12,736 nt of DNA from Baffinella frigidus (lineage: Eukaryota; Cryptophyceae; Cryptomonadales; Baffinellaceae): assembly GCA_026770585.1 (NCBI GenBank), contig MU646651.1, positions 151,522 through 164,257 of the forward strand, in the 5' to 3' direction. Below the pieces are notes generated by a model. It made no database searches. It worked only from the letters and a program-made list of their open reading frames with translations, and was not told where the DNA came from. Of the stretch, positions 1 to 7,573 are shown in pieces. Positions within the stretch are counted from its first letter, which is position 1. The number at the start of each line of letters is the position of its first letter. The position numbers were made by a program, and so were the translations under genes.

Positions 1-289
1 GGGGGGGGGGGGGGGTCGAATTTGGGGGTGCCTGGCATGCGAGAAAACGACAATGCACAACCCCGGGAGGTTAGCGAACGTCCAGTCCTCGAGATCAAGA
101 GACTCCTTCTGATCTGCGCCAGGGTGTAGGGCTCAGTCTGCGGGCGCTTAGGGTTTAGGGCTCTGTCTCCTGGCGATGAGAGTTTCGGGTTCAGACTTCG
201 GAGATGATAGTTTATGGTTCAGACTCGGGGGACTGGGGTTTAGGGTTCAGGTGTTGAGAAAGGAGTAGCTGCTTCCGTTACTGTGGGGT
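1..289. other. Window start: poly-G run and degenerate G-rich telomere-like DNA
   Basis: The first 15 bases are all G, which may be a genuine tract or an assembly end. From about 126 to 262 the + strand carries scattered TTTAGGG-like units (GGGTTTAGGG near 150, GGGGTTTAGGGTTCAGG near 235). This is the opposite orientation to the CCCTAAA arrays further right. No gene is visible. Confidence 0.5.
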
Positions 290-619
290 CCTTTAGGTCC
301 TTTAGGTTTTAATTTCTCCCAACATATGCCAACGCCACGCCCTTCCGTAGAAAGGATCCGCAGATAAAGCATTTTTGACTTCGGATCGCGTTTAGCTCTC
401 CAATGCAGAGGCTCGTGTAGAGGGGATAAAGGGTGGCTCTCTTGTGGTGTTTGCGGCTACCCAAGTGGGCGCGCGCTCGCCCACGCACCGAACCCAAGTC
501 AGCCTTTCTGAGGCTCATGGTATCCCAAGGTTGAAGTGTAAGGGCTCCAACCACGGATACCCCACAAGGTGAGGTGGGTTGTGTGGGGGTGTGAGGTGAA
601 ATCAGTCAGACACCAAAGG
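290..619 (-). repeat. CCTAAAGG-terminated dispersed repeat, copy a (long subfamily)
   Basis: Read on the - strand, this matches 5667-5995 over its whole length. It starts with a CTTTGGTGTCT end, continues through a conserved middle (GGGATACCATGAGCCTC, then GCGTGGGCGAGCGCGCGCCC) and ends in a direct double of CCTAAAGG. On the + strand that end reads CCTTTAGGTCCTTTAGG at 290-307. Copies a and b therefore lie as inverted repeats about 5 kb apart around unit 1. Open frames inside are not conserved between the copies and are not called. No target duplication was found. Confidence 0.75.
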
Positions 620-655
620 TAAAAGGGGAGGGGTCCTTTAGGTGGGTCCGGGCAG

Positions 656-1330
656 GAGGAGTGACTTTACAGACGAGTCGCTTTACAGATCGATCCTCTG
701 AGAAAAAATCCATGGCCGGTGCGCGCGGCGGGGGCGCTGACCAAGCGGCCACGAGACGCTGCCGACTCTCAGAATCCCCGCCAGAGACGCCGCTGGCGCC
801 GGCACGCAGGCTCCACCCGCCGCAACCTGCGCTGCGCTCCGCCGTGGTGCTCATCCTCCTCGTTTCGGGCATCTCGCCCAGCGCCTCAAACACATCTTCC
901 GCCAGCGTCGCCCCTAGCGCTCCCACCGCCTTGGGGGGTCCATGCGCAGGGATACAGTGTCTACGTCTACAGGGTGGCGGGTGATCGCGGGGGCCGGATG
1001 CGAAGCGGCAGGGGGCTGGGCAGGTGCGGCCCCCGATCCTGACTGCGCGTGCTTGGAATGTATGCGTCTCTCCGGGCACCAAGCTGCGAGACGAGGCTGA
1101 AAAGGGGCTGATCGCCACCAACAGTTGCTGATGTACCACTGGACGATGCTCGGCGGAGCATGCTGGTTTGTGTGCTGCCGGACGTATCGGGGAGTCTGAA
1201 CCCTGAATCTACCGCTCTGCGAACGTGCCAGGTTCTTCCCCGCAAGAATGGGGGGATTCGCCCGACCGCCACTGACCCGCAAGGGTCAGCACCCCGCCCG
1301 TCCCGTGGTGCGGTTCATGCCTGCCCCTGA
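656..1330 (+). repeat. Unit 1 GC-rich block, paralogous to 6656-7375
   Basis: It is nearly identical to 6656-7000 over the first 300 bases, and recognisable islands continue to GTCAGCACCCCGCCCG near 1286. An ATG at 712 opens a 91-codon frame kept in both copies. That frame contains a hydrophobic stretch (VVLILLVSGIS) but no known domain. A reverse-strand frame (606-1139) is also open. The substitutions between copies are not concentrated at third codon positions, and both frames share the same wobble base, so coding cannot be argued from them. I treat this as a duplicated non-coding or unknown block. Confidence 0.7.
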
Positions 1331-1422
1331 ACCACGCCGTGCATCTCTCTTCCTCCGACGGCAGCGCCCAACGCTTCGACAATCCAAAACTTGCTCGATT
1401 CGAGGGTGGTTTAGCACACGGT

Positions 1423-1505
1423 ATTGACTACGGTAGATTCCAGGGCTCCTAGGACCGCGTCTCTTCCGGAAGTTCCTAGGAGCCACAGGACCTGCCGTAG
1501 TCAAT
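1423..1505. repeat. 83 bp foldback element
   Basis: The outer arms ATTGACTACGGTAG (1423-1436) and CTGCCGTAGTCAAT (1492-1505) are complementary except at one base. The inner arms GGCTCCTAGGA (1444-1454) and TCCTAGGAGCC (1474-1484) are perfectly complementary. It is probably a small MITE-like or cruciform-forming element. It is seen once, so no family or target duplication can be defined. I find no counterpart in unit 2. Confidence 0.55.
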
Positions 1506-1511
1506 GCCTGT

Positions 1512-1680
1512 TCTAAACCGTCATGGAATCGAAAAGTTTTCTGGCTATGGTTGCGAGGCAGGGCATGAGCGCTGATTTCTGGTTTCGTTAGAGACTGAGG
1601 CTGATTTAAACCATCATGAAATCGCATAGTTTTCCGGTTCGGTTTGCGAGGCAGCGCACTGAGCTCCGAAAACGCTGATC
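1512..1680. repeat. Two-copy direct repeat, offset about 93 bp
   Basis: The segment starting TAAACCGTCATGGAATCG at 1514 recurs as TAAACCATCATGAAATCG at 1607. Both copies continue through GTTTTC, then TTGCGAGGCAG, and end near GCTGAT. This is a diverged local duplication next to the 83 bp foldback. No gene is visible from 1330 to 1740. Confidence 0.6.
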
Positions 1681-1740
1681 TGATCATACGGTCCTGACAC
1701 CAGGGTGGAAGTGGTGGAGGGGGGATCACCACCTGGCGTC

Positions 1741-2136
1741 ACGGGGTAAACCCTGCATCCCAAACCCTAAACCCTAGGCCCTAAGCCCTGAACCTTGAAC
1801 CCTGAACTCTGATCCCTGAACCCCTGAACCCTGCACCATGAACCCTGAACCCTGAACCCTGAACCCTGCACCTTAAACTATACCCTAAACCCGAAACCCT
1901 GAATCCTAAACACACAGCCTGAAACCTAGATCTTAGTCCCTACTAAAGCCGTTGATCTGAAACCTGAACCCTGATCCCTGAACCCTGCACCCTAGGCCCT
2001 TAACCCTGAACCCGGCACCCAAACCCTAAACCCTAAACCCTAAACCCTAAACCCTAAACCCTAAACCCTACAACCTAAACCCTAAACGCTCAACTCTAGA
2101 CCCTACACCCTAAACCCTAAACCCTGGACCCTGCAC
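1741..2136. repeat. Interstitial telomere-like CCCTAAA array, unit 1
   Basis: This is a degenerate array of CCCTAAA, CCCTGAA and CCCTGCA heptamers with a perfect CCCTAAA run at 2021-2070 of about seven units. It begins at the junction CGGGGTAAACCCT and ends at GCACGATGTTGCACACCTCAG. Both edges recur in unit 2 (8131 and 8232). The array is therefore part of the duplicated unit rather than a true chromosome end here. Confidence 0.85.
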
Positions 2137-2180
2137 GATGTTGCACACCTCAGCTTGGACTTCTCGCCCCCAAGCCCCCG

Positions 2181-2341
2181 CCACACAGCGGACTTCGAAG
2201 GGGTTTTGAATAACCCCTAAGCGATAAGACCTAGGACCCTACGGTAGGAAACCCGTAGGGCCATAGGGGGGTTTCTACGGATAAGGTAACGGAAATTCGG
2301 GCACTGAGTGCCCGAAATTCCCTTCGTAGCCCTCTGTGTGG
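2181..2341. mobile_element. MITE family 1 (CCACACAG termini), copy 1
   Basis: A 161 bp foldback whose left end CCACACAGCGGACTTCGAAG pairs with the right end CTTCGTAGCCCTCTGTGTGG with few mismatches. It has nested inner hairpins: CCCTACGG with CCGTAGGG, and TTCGGGCAC (2296-2304) with GTGCCCGAA (2308-2316). It has no coding capacity. Two further copies lie at 4461 and 9171. No clear target duplication flanks any copy, so the superfamily is not assigned. Confidence 0.85.
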
Positions 2342-2648
2342 CGTAGCTTCCCTCGCACAGTTCCACCCTCATAAGTTGTCTTCCCACTTACGGCAATCTG
2401 CCCAACGTCTCAGACACTCGCCTGGTCAACTGCCCCTGCAGCCTTTTCTCGAAGGGCATTGGAGCCATTCTAAACTCGAATCCTTCCCGCAAGTGCTGAA
2501 GCGTGGCTAATTAGGATGCCTAATTAAATTTACTATGCCTTGACCAATTTCTCCTAATCAGCCTCCTATTAAACAGGAACTGATTCAGTTATCTTTTGAG
2601 ATTAAAGACTCTGACACTCGCCTTTAAAACTGCCCCCCCACCCGCAAG
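2342..2648. other. Gene-free spacer with a duplicated module and AT-rich hairpin
   Basis: The motif GACACTCGCC, followed by AACTGCCCC, CCCGCAAGT and a GTGGCT end, occurs twice, starting at 2413 and exactly 200 bases later at 2613. Between them is an AT-rich stretch with a perfect hairpin, TAATTAGG (2508-2515) and CCTAATTA (2519-2526) with a 3-base loop. No open frame of interest is present. Confidence 0.5.
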
Positions 2649-2735
2649 TTCTGATGTGTGGCTTCTGAACCAGGTTGTGGGGGCTCGTTCGCCGGGTGTG
2701 GGCCACACGAGTGAGAGCCCTGCCCGCGACTTCCT
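2649..2735. repeat. Hairpin module shared with unit 2 (uninterrupted form)
   Basis: GGGGGCTCGTTCGCCGGGTG (from 2679), with the mirrored GAGTGAGAGCCC following, forms an imperfect stem. It recurs at 8706-8748. Here the sequence runs straight from GAGAGCCCT into GCCCGCGACT. In unit 2 a 21 bp repeat array sits at that point. Confidence 0.7.
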
Positions 2736-3339
2736 CCCCCCTCGGTTACTGCGTTGGGGTTAGAGCCTTGGGGTAAGAGCGAAGAGATTCGTGGGAAAAC
2801 TCCTCGCATCCAAGCTGATTTTTTTGTGCTTTGCTGCGTGCGGGGTTCACCCTTCCCATGGAAAGGAAATACAGTTCCACCGATACACAAGCACCAATTC
2901 ACGCTCATCGAGGCATGAGCCAATTGCTCTGAATTCGAAGATGCTGGGGCTACCTTGAAGCAAGCCACGCCAGCTACTGGAAAGCCATAGGGGAAGTCTC
3001 AAAAAGTAGCGGACACTCTGGTGTCCGCTACTTTGGAGCCATTTTCCCCTCAAAAGACAATTTTTACCCTGAGGACGTGACCAAAAATTGTCAAAAGGTA
3101 ATCTACAAATAGTTTTAGAGTCGTGTCCAAGAATTTGAGAAGCCCCCTGTGGCTTTGCAGTAGAGAGTGTTGGAGGGGGTTGATTCAATTGGAACCGTAC
3201 CAGGGTGCGGTGATTGACTTTTGAAAACCACTTCCTTGAGGGGAAATTGACTTTTGGCGACCCCTTCCTAGATTCTGGCGTGGAGGTGGTGTTTACCGTT
3301 GTGTTTCTGTTGAGGTGTTGTTCTGGACTAGATGGTAAC
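2736..3339. other. Gene-free spacer with two strong hairpins
   Basis: There is a perfect 14 bp stem, AAAGTAGCGGACAC (3003-3016) and its complement (3021-3034), with loop TCTG. A second stem, GACAATTTTT (3056-3065) and AAAAATTGTC (3083-3092), follows closely. The motif TGAATTCGAAGAT near 2930, followed by CTTGAAGCAAG, recurs near 9698, and GGAAAACTCCTCG near 2792 recurs near 9352. No coding signal is recognised. Confidence 0.5.
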
Positions 3340-3460
3340 CGGACCATCTCGCTGGATTCAAAAGACTTTTGGGCTGTTTTGAAGCAAGGTCCATAGAACC
3401 TCGTATTGTTTGTGGAGGACGGTGGTTGTTAGACGAGACGGTGACCGCAGAGGGCGCAAG
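3340..3460 (+). repeat. Leader region of zinc-finger gene 1, duplicated at 9570-9675
   Basis: GGACCATCTCGCTGGATTCA (from 3342) is identical at 9573. TTTGTGGAGGA..GGTGGTTGTT and GACGAGACGG follow in both. The two zinc-finger genes were therefore duplicated together with upstream, probably promoter or 5' UTR, sequence. No TATA box or other defined promoter element is evident. Confidence 0.65.
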
Positions 3461-3462
3461 AC

Positions 3463-3600
3463 ATGCCGCTTGACCTGGCAATGGTCGGACGCACGCGGAT
3501 GCGGGCAGAGTCTTCTACTGAGGGAGTTTGGTGTTGCCTTTTGTGCTGGAGGTGCAGTTTTAACCAGATGGTGACCGCAGGGGGTGCCCGACACGCCTGA
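3463..3600 (+). pseudogene. Duplicated 5' fragment of the zinc-finger gene, a 45-codon upstream ORF
   Basis: The frame opens with ATG at 3463 and encodes MPLDLAMVGRTRM..ESSTEG. This matches the N terminus of zinc-finger protein 2 (MPIDLAIVGHKRG..ESSTEG). It then drifts into unrelated residues and stops at TGA 3598-3600, overlapping the finger frame by 17 bases in another phase. The nucleotide match to the gene start recurs about 128 bp downstream (GACCGCAG near 3444 and 3574), so this is a tandem duplication of the gene's first part. It could be a relic, an upstream ORF limiting translation of the finger gene, or a first exon if an unrecognised intron joins it to the finger frame. I found no convincing GT-AG pair in phase. 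Confidence 0.45.
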
Positions 3601-4225
3601 TCTCGCGGTGGTTGGACGCAAGCGGGGACAGGAAAAACTTTCTGCTGAAGGAGGTGGTGGAGGCTCTGCAGCGTCGAGCAAGAGGGGGCGGGACGGGGCG
3701 AGGGGCAAGCGCGTCTTCGACTGCACCACCTGCGGCAGGACGTTCGCACACTCGACCAACCACGCTGCACACATGCGCACCCATTCTGGCGACCGCCCCT
3801 ACGCGTGCACCTTCTGCGTCAAGACCTTCTCGCAGGCCGGCAACCTGGAGAAGCACCTGCGCACCCACACCGGCGTCCGCCCCTACGCCTGCACCACCTG
3901 CGGCAAGGCCTTCTCGGTGTCCGACAGCCTGACGAAGCACATTCGCACCCATACCGGCGTCCGCCCCTACGCCTGCACGACCTGCGGCAAGGCCTTCTCG
4001 GAGTCTGGCAACCTGGCAAGACACACGCGCACCCATTCCGGCGACCGCCCCTACGCCTGCACCACCTGCGGCAAGGCCTTCTCCGAGTCCGGCGGCCTGA
4101 CAAGACACATTCGCACACATACCGGCGCCCGACCCTACCCGTGTACCTCCTGCGGCAAGGCCTTCTCGCACTCCGGCAACCTGGCGAAGCACCGCAGGAA
4201 GATGCACCCTCCCGATCACAAGTGA
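3584..4225 (+). CDS. C2H2 zinc-finger array protein 1, six fingers, start codon uncertain
   Basis: Predicted nuclear DNA-binding protein of about 210 residues. A basic, Gly/Ser-rich N terminus (KRGRDGARGKR near residues 33-43, a likely nuclear signal) precedes six C2H2 fingers spaced 28 residues apart, with first Cys at residues 47, 75, 103, 131, 159 and 187. Each is C-X2-C-X12-H-X3-H except the last, which ends H-X4-H. Linkers are TGVRP, SGDRP or TGARP, not the canonical TGEKP. Finger 1 is aberrant: the core Leu of its helix is His (STNHAAH). The open frame begins with GTG at 3584. The codon aligned with the ATG of gene 2 is ACG at 3593, and the next in-frame ATG (3773) lies inside finger 1. 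Initiation may be non-AUG, splice-derived or lost. The fingers are intact and strongly GC-rich at third positions. The regulated targets are unknown. Confidence 0.85.
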   Translation: MPDTPDLAVVGRKRGQEKLSAEGGGGGSAASSKRGRDGARGKRVFDCTTCGRTFAHSTNHAAHMRTHSGDRPYACTFCVKTFSQAGNLEKHLRTHTGVRPYACTTCGKAFSVSDSLTKHIRTHTGVRPYACTTCGKAFSESGNLARHTRTHSGDRPYACTTCGKAFSESGGLTRHIRTHTGARPYPCTSCGKAFSHSGNLAKHRRKMHPPDHK

Positions 4226-4380
4226 GGCTGGTACATGTAGGAGCTCCAGACCCTGGGGACGCGTGTCTGCGGGGCAGGGGTCAGAGTGAGAGCGGCCCTG
4301 ATGTGGACAGGACTGTCTTGGGACTGCTTTCACAGAGGCCAGAACGTGAGGGGGGGTTACATTGTTGGTGTGTGAGTATA

Positions 4381-4386
4381 AATAAA
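4381..4386 (+). terminator. Putative polyadenylation signal of zinc-finger gene 1
   Basis: AATAAA lies 155 bases after the TGA at 4223-4225, in a T/G-rich setting. Gene 2 has an AATAAA about 35 bases after its own stop. Confidence 0.45.
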
Positions 4387-4460
4387 GGAGTGTTTCGTTA
4401 CGAGGGTTCGTGTTTGAAATTGGGCTTGCCGTGTGACAGTGTGTTCATCAGTTCCGTACG

Positions 4461-4622
4461 CCACACAGCGGACTTCGAAGGGATTTTGAATAACCCCTAA
4501 ACGATCTGACCTAGAACCCTACGGTAGGCAATCCGTAGGGACATAGGGGGGGTTCCTACGGATAAGGTAACCGGAAATGCCTTAATCCTGAAGTTTTCCC
4601 CCCTTTGTAGCCCGCTGTGTGG
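4461..4622. mobile_element. MITE family 1 (CCACACAG termini), copy 2
   Basis: A 162 bp copy with termini CCACACAGCGGACTTCGAAG and CCGCTGTGTGG. The inner CCCTACGG / CCGTAGGG stem is kept; the second inner hairpin is degraded compared with copies 1 and 3. It inserted just downstream of zinc-finger gene 1 and its polyadenylation signal. It is absent from the equivalent place after gene 2. Confidence 0.85.
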
Positions 4623-4649
4623 AGACGAAGCGTGGGTGGGCAGGATCTG

Positions 4650-4690
4650 CAACCGGGCGAAAGTCAACTCAGTGCGAAAGTCAACTACCG
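4650..4690. repeat. Short direct repeat GCGAAAGTCAACT
   Basis: GCGAAAGTCAACT occurs twice in close succession, near 4658 and 4675. The related CGAAAGTCAACTT occurs near 8453. Its significance is unknown. Confidence 0.4.
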
Positions 4691-4698
4691 GTCCTGTA

Positions 4699-4772
4699 CA
4701 GATGTACCTCGCTCATACGAGACCGCCTCCCCCTAGGTCTCTACAGTAGGCCCATGCCTAGGGCCCTATGGT
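4699..4772 (+). mobile_element. MITE family 2 (TA / CAGGGGTACC), truncated copy
   Basis: A left end CAGATGTACCTCGCTCAT preceded by TA, then the family core (CTACAGTAGGCCCATGCC..GGGCCCTATGGT). The match stops near 4772 and no right terminus is found, so the copy is truncated. Confidence 0.7.
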
Positions 4773-5228
4773 GACAAAGGATAATCAAGCCATGAGGTAG
4801 CCCGGGCAGCGCGACTTTTCTCAGGCTGTGGGGGGGCTGTGGTCTTTCTGAGAGGCGGAATCCAGAGGGGAACGCACCACGCGCGCGACAGGTACGTTGA
4901 GCAAACCCGGCAGCGCGACGGATAGCGGTGTCCTTCAGGTGAGTGACCCTGCCACTATTTTGAGCGAAAATCTCGTGCCGCTCCCAGCTCCTGAACGCGG
5001 AAGCGCTGGCCCTGCGCCACCACACCACCACCTTAGACAACACCCCCCGCGTCCTTCTGCCCCGCGGAACGCTGCAGGGTGATCCGCTAGCGCCGCTGTT
5101 CTTCCGCTTGACTGCCTCCTGGACTGACACCACGGCAACCTTGGCACTGAGGCACGCAAACCCCCACGGCCCCTTCGCAGGTGGATAGCTCTCCCCATGC
5201 ACAACACATGATACACATTGCTCGTTGG
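4773..5228. other. Gene-free spacer
   Basis: No repeat family, RNA gene or protein domain is recognised. Open frames on both strands overlap each other and lack known motifs. Confidence 0.4.
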
Positions 5229-5545
5229 GACTGACCAGTGATGGTTGACGCGTGGGGGCTGACGCGTCGGGAATGACCCGTGAGGGCTGGCGAGCACACA
5301 CGATTTTCCCTGCGCTAACCAGTCACACTTTGCCGGAAGGCCAATCGGCGGGGACTGACGCGCGTGGGTGTTGACGCGCGTGGGTGCTGACGTGTGTGAC
5401 GTGCGTGGGTGATAACGAGGGAGGGTCTTGACGCGCCTGAAGTGCTGCTACGCGTGATGCTAATGTGGGTGAGCGCTGTTGCGGTGCTAACGCGGGTGGA
5501 CTGAAGCGGGAGGATGCTAATGTGGGTGGGTGTTAACGCTTGTCT
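5229..5545. repeat. Degenerate 16 bp GC-rich minisatellite
   Basis: Imperfect units close to GCTGACGCGCGTGGGT repeat through 5353-5545 (for example GTTGACGCGCGTGGGT and GCTAATGTGGGTGGGT). A few outlying units lie at 5229-5290. Open frames here are by-products of the repetition. Confidence 0.65.
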
Positions 5546-5666
5546 CAGTGATTTTCTGTTGTTGTTCCTGACGCTTGGATTGCCCTGAATTTCGCTGACT
5601 TCCGTACGTTAATCCCAACAATACCACATTCATCTCCTTTCATCTTTGTCAATCTTTGGTGGCCAT

Positions 5667-5995
5667 CTTTGGTGTCTAACTGATTTCACCTCACCCCCCC
5701 ACACAATCCCTTTCACTTTGTGGGGTATTCGTGATTGAAGCTCTTAAACTTCAACCATGGGATACCATGAGCCTCAAAGGAGGCTGACTTGGGTTCGGTG
5801 CGTGGGCGAGCGCGCGCCCCATGGGTAGCCTCAAACACCCCAACAGAGCCACCCTTTATCCCCTCTTCACGAGCCTCTGCACTGGAGAGCTAAACGCGAT
5901 CCGAAAGCAAACATGCTTTCCCTGCAGATCCCTTCTACGGAACGGCGTGTCGTTGGCATATGTTGGGAGCATTTAAAACCTAAAGGACCTAAAGG
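5667..5995 (+). repeat. CCTAAAGG-terminated dispersed repeat, copy b (long subfamily)
   Basis: A full-length match, inverted, to 290-619. It begins CTTTGGTGTCTAACTG and ends in CCTAAAGGACCTAAAGG at 5979-5995. The left edge has a second CTTTGGTGG just outside it, so both ends carry a doubled CTTTRGG-like motif. That could be a short imperfect terminal inverted repeat. Confidence 0.75.
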
Positions 5996-6000
5996 GCCCC

Positions 6001-6037
6001 AGGGGGGGTGCAGTTTCTTATGAGCGAGGTACCCCTG
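6001..6037. mobile_element. MITE family 2, solo right end
   Basis: TTTCTTATGAGCGAGGTACC with the terminal CCCCTG, followed by the TA that begins the next copy. Only this terminus is present; it abuts the end of the CCTAAAGG repeat. Confidence 0.7.
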
Positions 6038-6072
6038 TACAGGGGTACCTCGCTCATAAGAAACTGCACCCC
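6005..6072. repeat. Perfect 68 bp palindrome without spacer
   Basis: The arms of 34 bp are exactly complementary about the centre TGTACA (6036-6041). The palindrome arises where a solo right terminus of MITE family 2 meets the left terminus of the next copy across a shared TA. Confidence 0.95.
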
Positions 6073-6153
6073 TAGGACAACCATAGGGCCCTAGGCATAG
6101 GCCTACTGTAGGGTCCTAGGAGGGGGCGTTTTCTTATGAGCGAGGTACCCCTG
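6040..6153. mobile_element. MITE family 2 (TA / CAGGGGTACC), copy A
   Basis: A complete 114 bp copy. The outer 24 bases of each end are perfectly complementary (left CAGGGGTACCTCGCTCATAA), and complementarity continues with mismatches to about 40 bases. Dinucleotide TA flanks both sides (6038-6039, 6154-6155), as expected for TA-target elements of the Tc1/mariner type. The interior has the GGGCCCTAGGCATAGGCCTA core and no coding capacity. Confidence 0.88.
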
Positions 6154-6256
6154 TATCGGATTGGCTCATGGCCCCGGTCGGCGATAACATCGCCACTGGG
6201 TACAGCTTGACCAACGAGGATGTGTCTGAGTAGGACCTAAACAGGGGCCGCGCGTA

Positions 6257-6493
6257 CAGGGGTACCTCGCTCATAAGAAACTGCCCCCCCCCCTAGGACG
6301 ACACTAGGGCCCTACGCATAAGCCTCCTGTAGGGTCCTAGGAGGAGGCGGTTTCTTATGAGCGAGGTTCAGGAGTACCTCGATTACAAGAAAACGCCTCC
6401 CCGTAGGACCCTACAGTAGGCCTATGCCTAGGGCCCTATGGTCGTCCTAGGGGGGTGACGTTTTCTTGTAATCGAGGTACCCCTGTACCCCTG
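6257..6493. mobile_element. MITE family 2, copy B, interrupted by copy C
   Basis: The left end CAGGGGTACCTCGCTCAT follows TA (6255-6256). The right end stops at GCGAGGT (6361-6367), and its missing last six bases CCCCTG reappear at 6488-6493, followed by TA (6494-6495). The gap is filled exactly by copy C at 6369-6485. Confidence 0.85.
6369..6485. mobile_element. MITE family 2, copy C, nested in copy B
   Basis: A complete 117 bp copy with left end CAGGAGTACCTCGATTACAA and the complementary right end. It belongs to a variant in which GATTACAAG replaces CTCATAAG in both arms. It sits inside the terminal repeat of copy B, flanked by TT (an altered TA) on the left and TA on the right. Confidence 0.88.
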
Positions 6494-6655
6494 TACTCTT
6501 CAAGTTGTCACGGTTGGGAGACTGGGGCACAAACGCCCCCACCTCCGGGGAAGGAACTGATCCAAGTCGGGCGGGACCCCGGGGGCGGCCCTACGGTAGG
6601 GAGAACATACGCGTTTCTTCGGAACCGACGTTGCCAAGAGCTGCGATCAAGAAGA

Positions 6656-7375
6656 GGAGTGGCTTTACAGACGAGTCGCTTTACAGATCCGATCCTCTGC
6701 GAAAAAATCCATGGCCGGTGCGCGCGGCGGGGGCGCTGACCAAGCGGCCACGAGACGCTGCCGACTCTCAGAATCCCCACCAGAGACGCGACCGAAGACA
6801 GTGCGCAGACTCCACCCGCCGCAACCTGCGCTGCGCTCCGCCGTGGTGCTCATTCTCCTCGTTTCGGGCATCTCGTCCAGCGCCTCAAGCACATCTCCCG
6901 CCAGCGTCGCCCGCAGCGCTCCCATCGCCTTGGGGGATCCCTGCACAGGGAGTCCGTGTCTACGTCTACAGGGTGGCGGGGGGTCGCAGGGGCGGGGCGG
7001 GGCGGCGGAGGTGCCTGGGAAGGTGCGACCCTCGATCCTGACTCCGCGGACTTCATTTTTGCCTGCCTCCCCTTGGCACCACCAAGCTGCGAGAAGAGCC
7101 TGCGATGGCCTGGAGAGAAGAAACGAGGACATGATCCTTGACCCGGTTCGAATGATGGACTGGATTGTTCCCCAGAGGTCGGGCCACGGTGCTGATTGCC
7201 ACCCTTCTCTCATCTGCCGCCGGGCGTAAGGGGGAGTGTGATTCTGAATCTGCTTCTCTGCGAACGAGCCAGGTTTTTCCACGCAAGAATCGGGGGATTC
7301 GTCCGGCCGCCACTGACCCGCAAGTGTCAGCACCCCGCCCGCCCCGTGCTGCCTTTCTTGCCCGACGCTGAAACA
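6656..7375 (+). repeat. Unit 2 GC-rich block, paralogous to 656-1330
   Basis: It begins with the same GGCTTTACAGACGAGTCGC and ATCCATGGCCGGTGCGCGCG runs as unit 1. It diverges after about 7000 but keeps islands such as CCAAGCTGCGAGA and CGCCACTGACCCGCAAG. The frame from ATG 6711 is open for 172 residues, against 91 in unit 1, because the shared stop is lost; nothing after residue 90 is conserved. A reverse-strand frame spans 6665-7465. Neither shows a domain, and I do not call a gene. Confidence 0.7.
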
Positions 7376-7415
7376 AAGCCACAAGGTGGATCTCTTCCTC
7401 CCTGGCAGCTGAGAC

Positions 7416-7568
7416 CTAGCTCTGTCCCACTTGATGTGGGCTCCCATAAATTCACCCCCCCACACAAATTTTACCGGTAAATTTTGACCCCCCCCCCTGA
7501 AATTTACCCGTAAAATTTCGGTGGGGGCGAATTTATGGGGAGCCCAAATCCAAGTGGGACAGAGCTAG
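7416..7568. mobile_element. MITE family 3 (CTAGCTCTG termini), copy 1
   Basis: A 153 bp foldback with arms of about 70 bp, starting CTAGCTCTGTCCCACTT and ending AAGTGGGACAGAGCTAG. The centre is a poly-C loop flanked by AAATTT-type pairs. The perfect 5 bp duplication GAGAC flanks it (7411-7415 and 7569-7573). Unit 1 lacks this element in the equivalent block. No coding capacity. Confidence 0.9.
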
Positions 7569-7573
7569 GAGAC

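Noticed and set aside
1-15. Poly-G run as a functional element
   Set aside because: A homopolymer at the very edge of the window is as likely an assembly or sequencing artefact.
606-1139. Reverse-strand frame conserved in part at 6665-7465
   Set aside because: Both strands stay open in this GC-rich block, the unit 2 copy is frame-shifted, and no domain or third-position bias supports coding.
3805-4500. Long open frames overlapping the finger genes in other frames or on the opposite strand (also 3560-4333, 9853-10548)
   Set aside because: They are shadows of the GC-rich repeated finger codons: their periodic residues (RRPCRR, LRQGLL) mirror the 84-base finger period.
290-5995. One composite transposon bounded by inverted copies a and b carrying zinc-finger gene 1
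   Set aside because: No target duplication flanks the pair, other copies of the repeat occur singly, and unit 2 lacks a matching inverted partner at its left.
7140-7165. GGTTCGAAT resembling a tRNA T-loop (B box)
   Set aside because: The flanking bases do not form a T stem, and no matching anticodon or acceptor stem is found around it.
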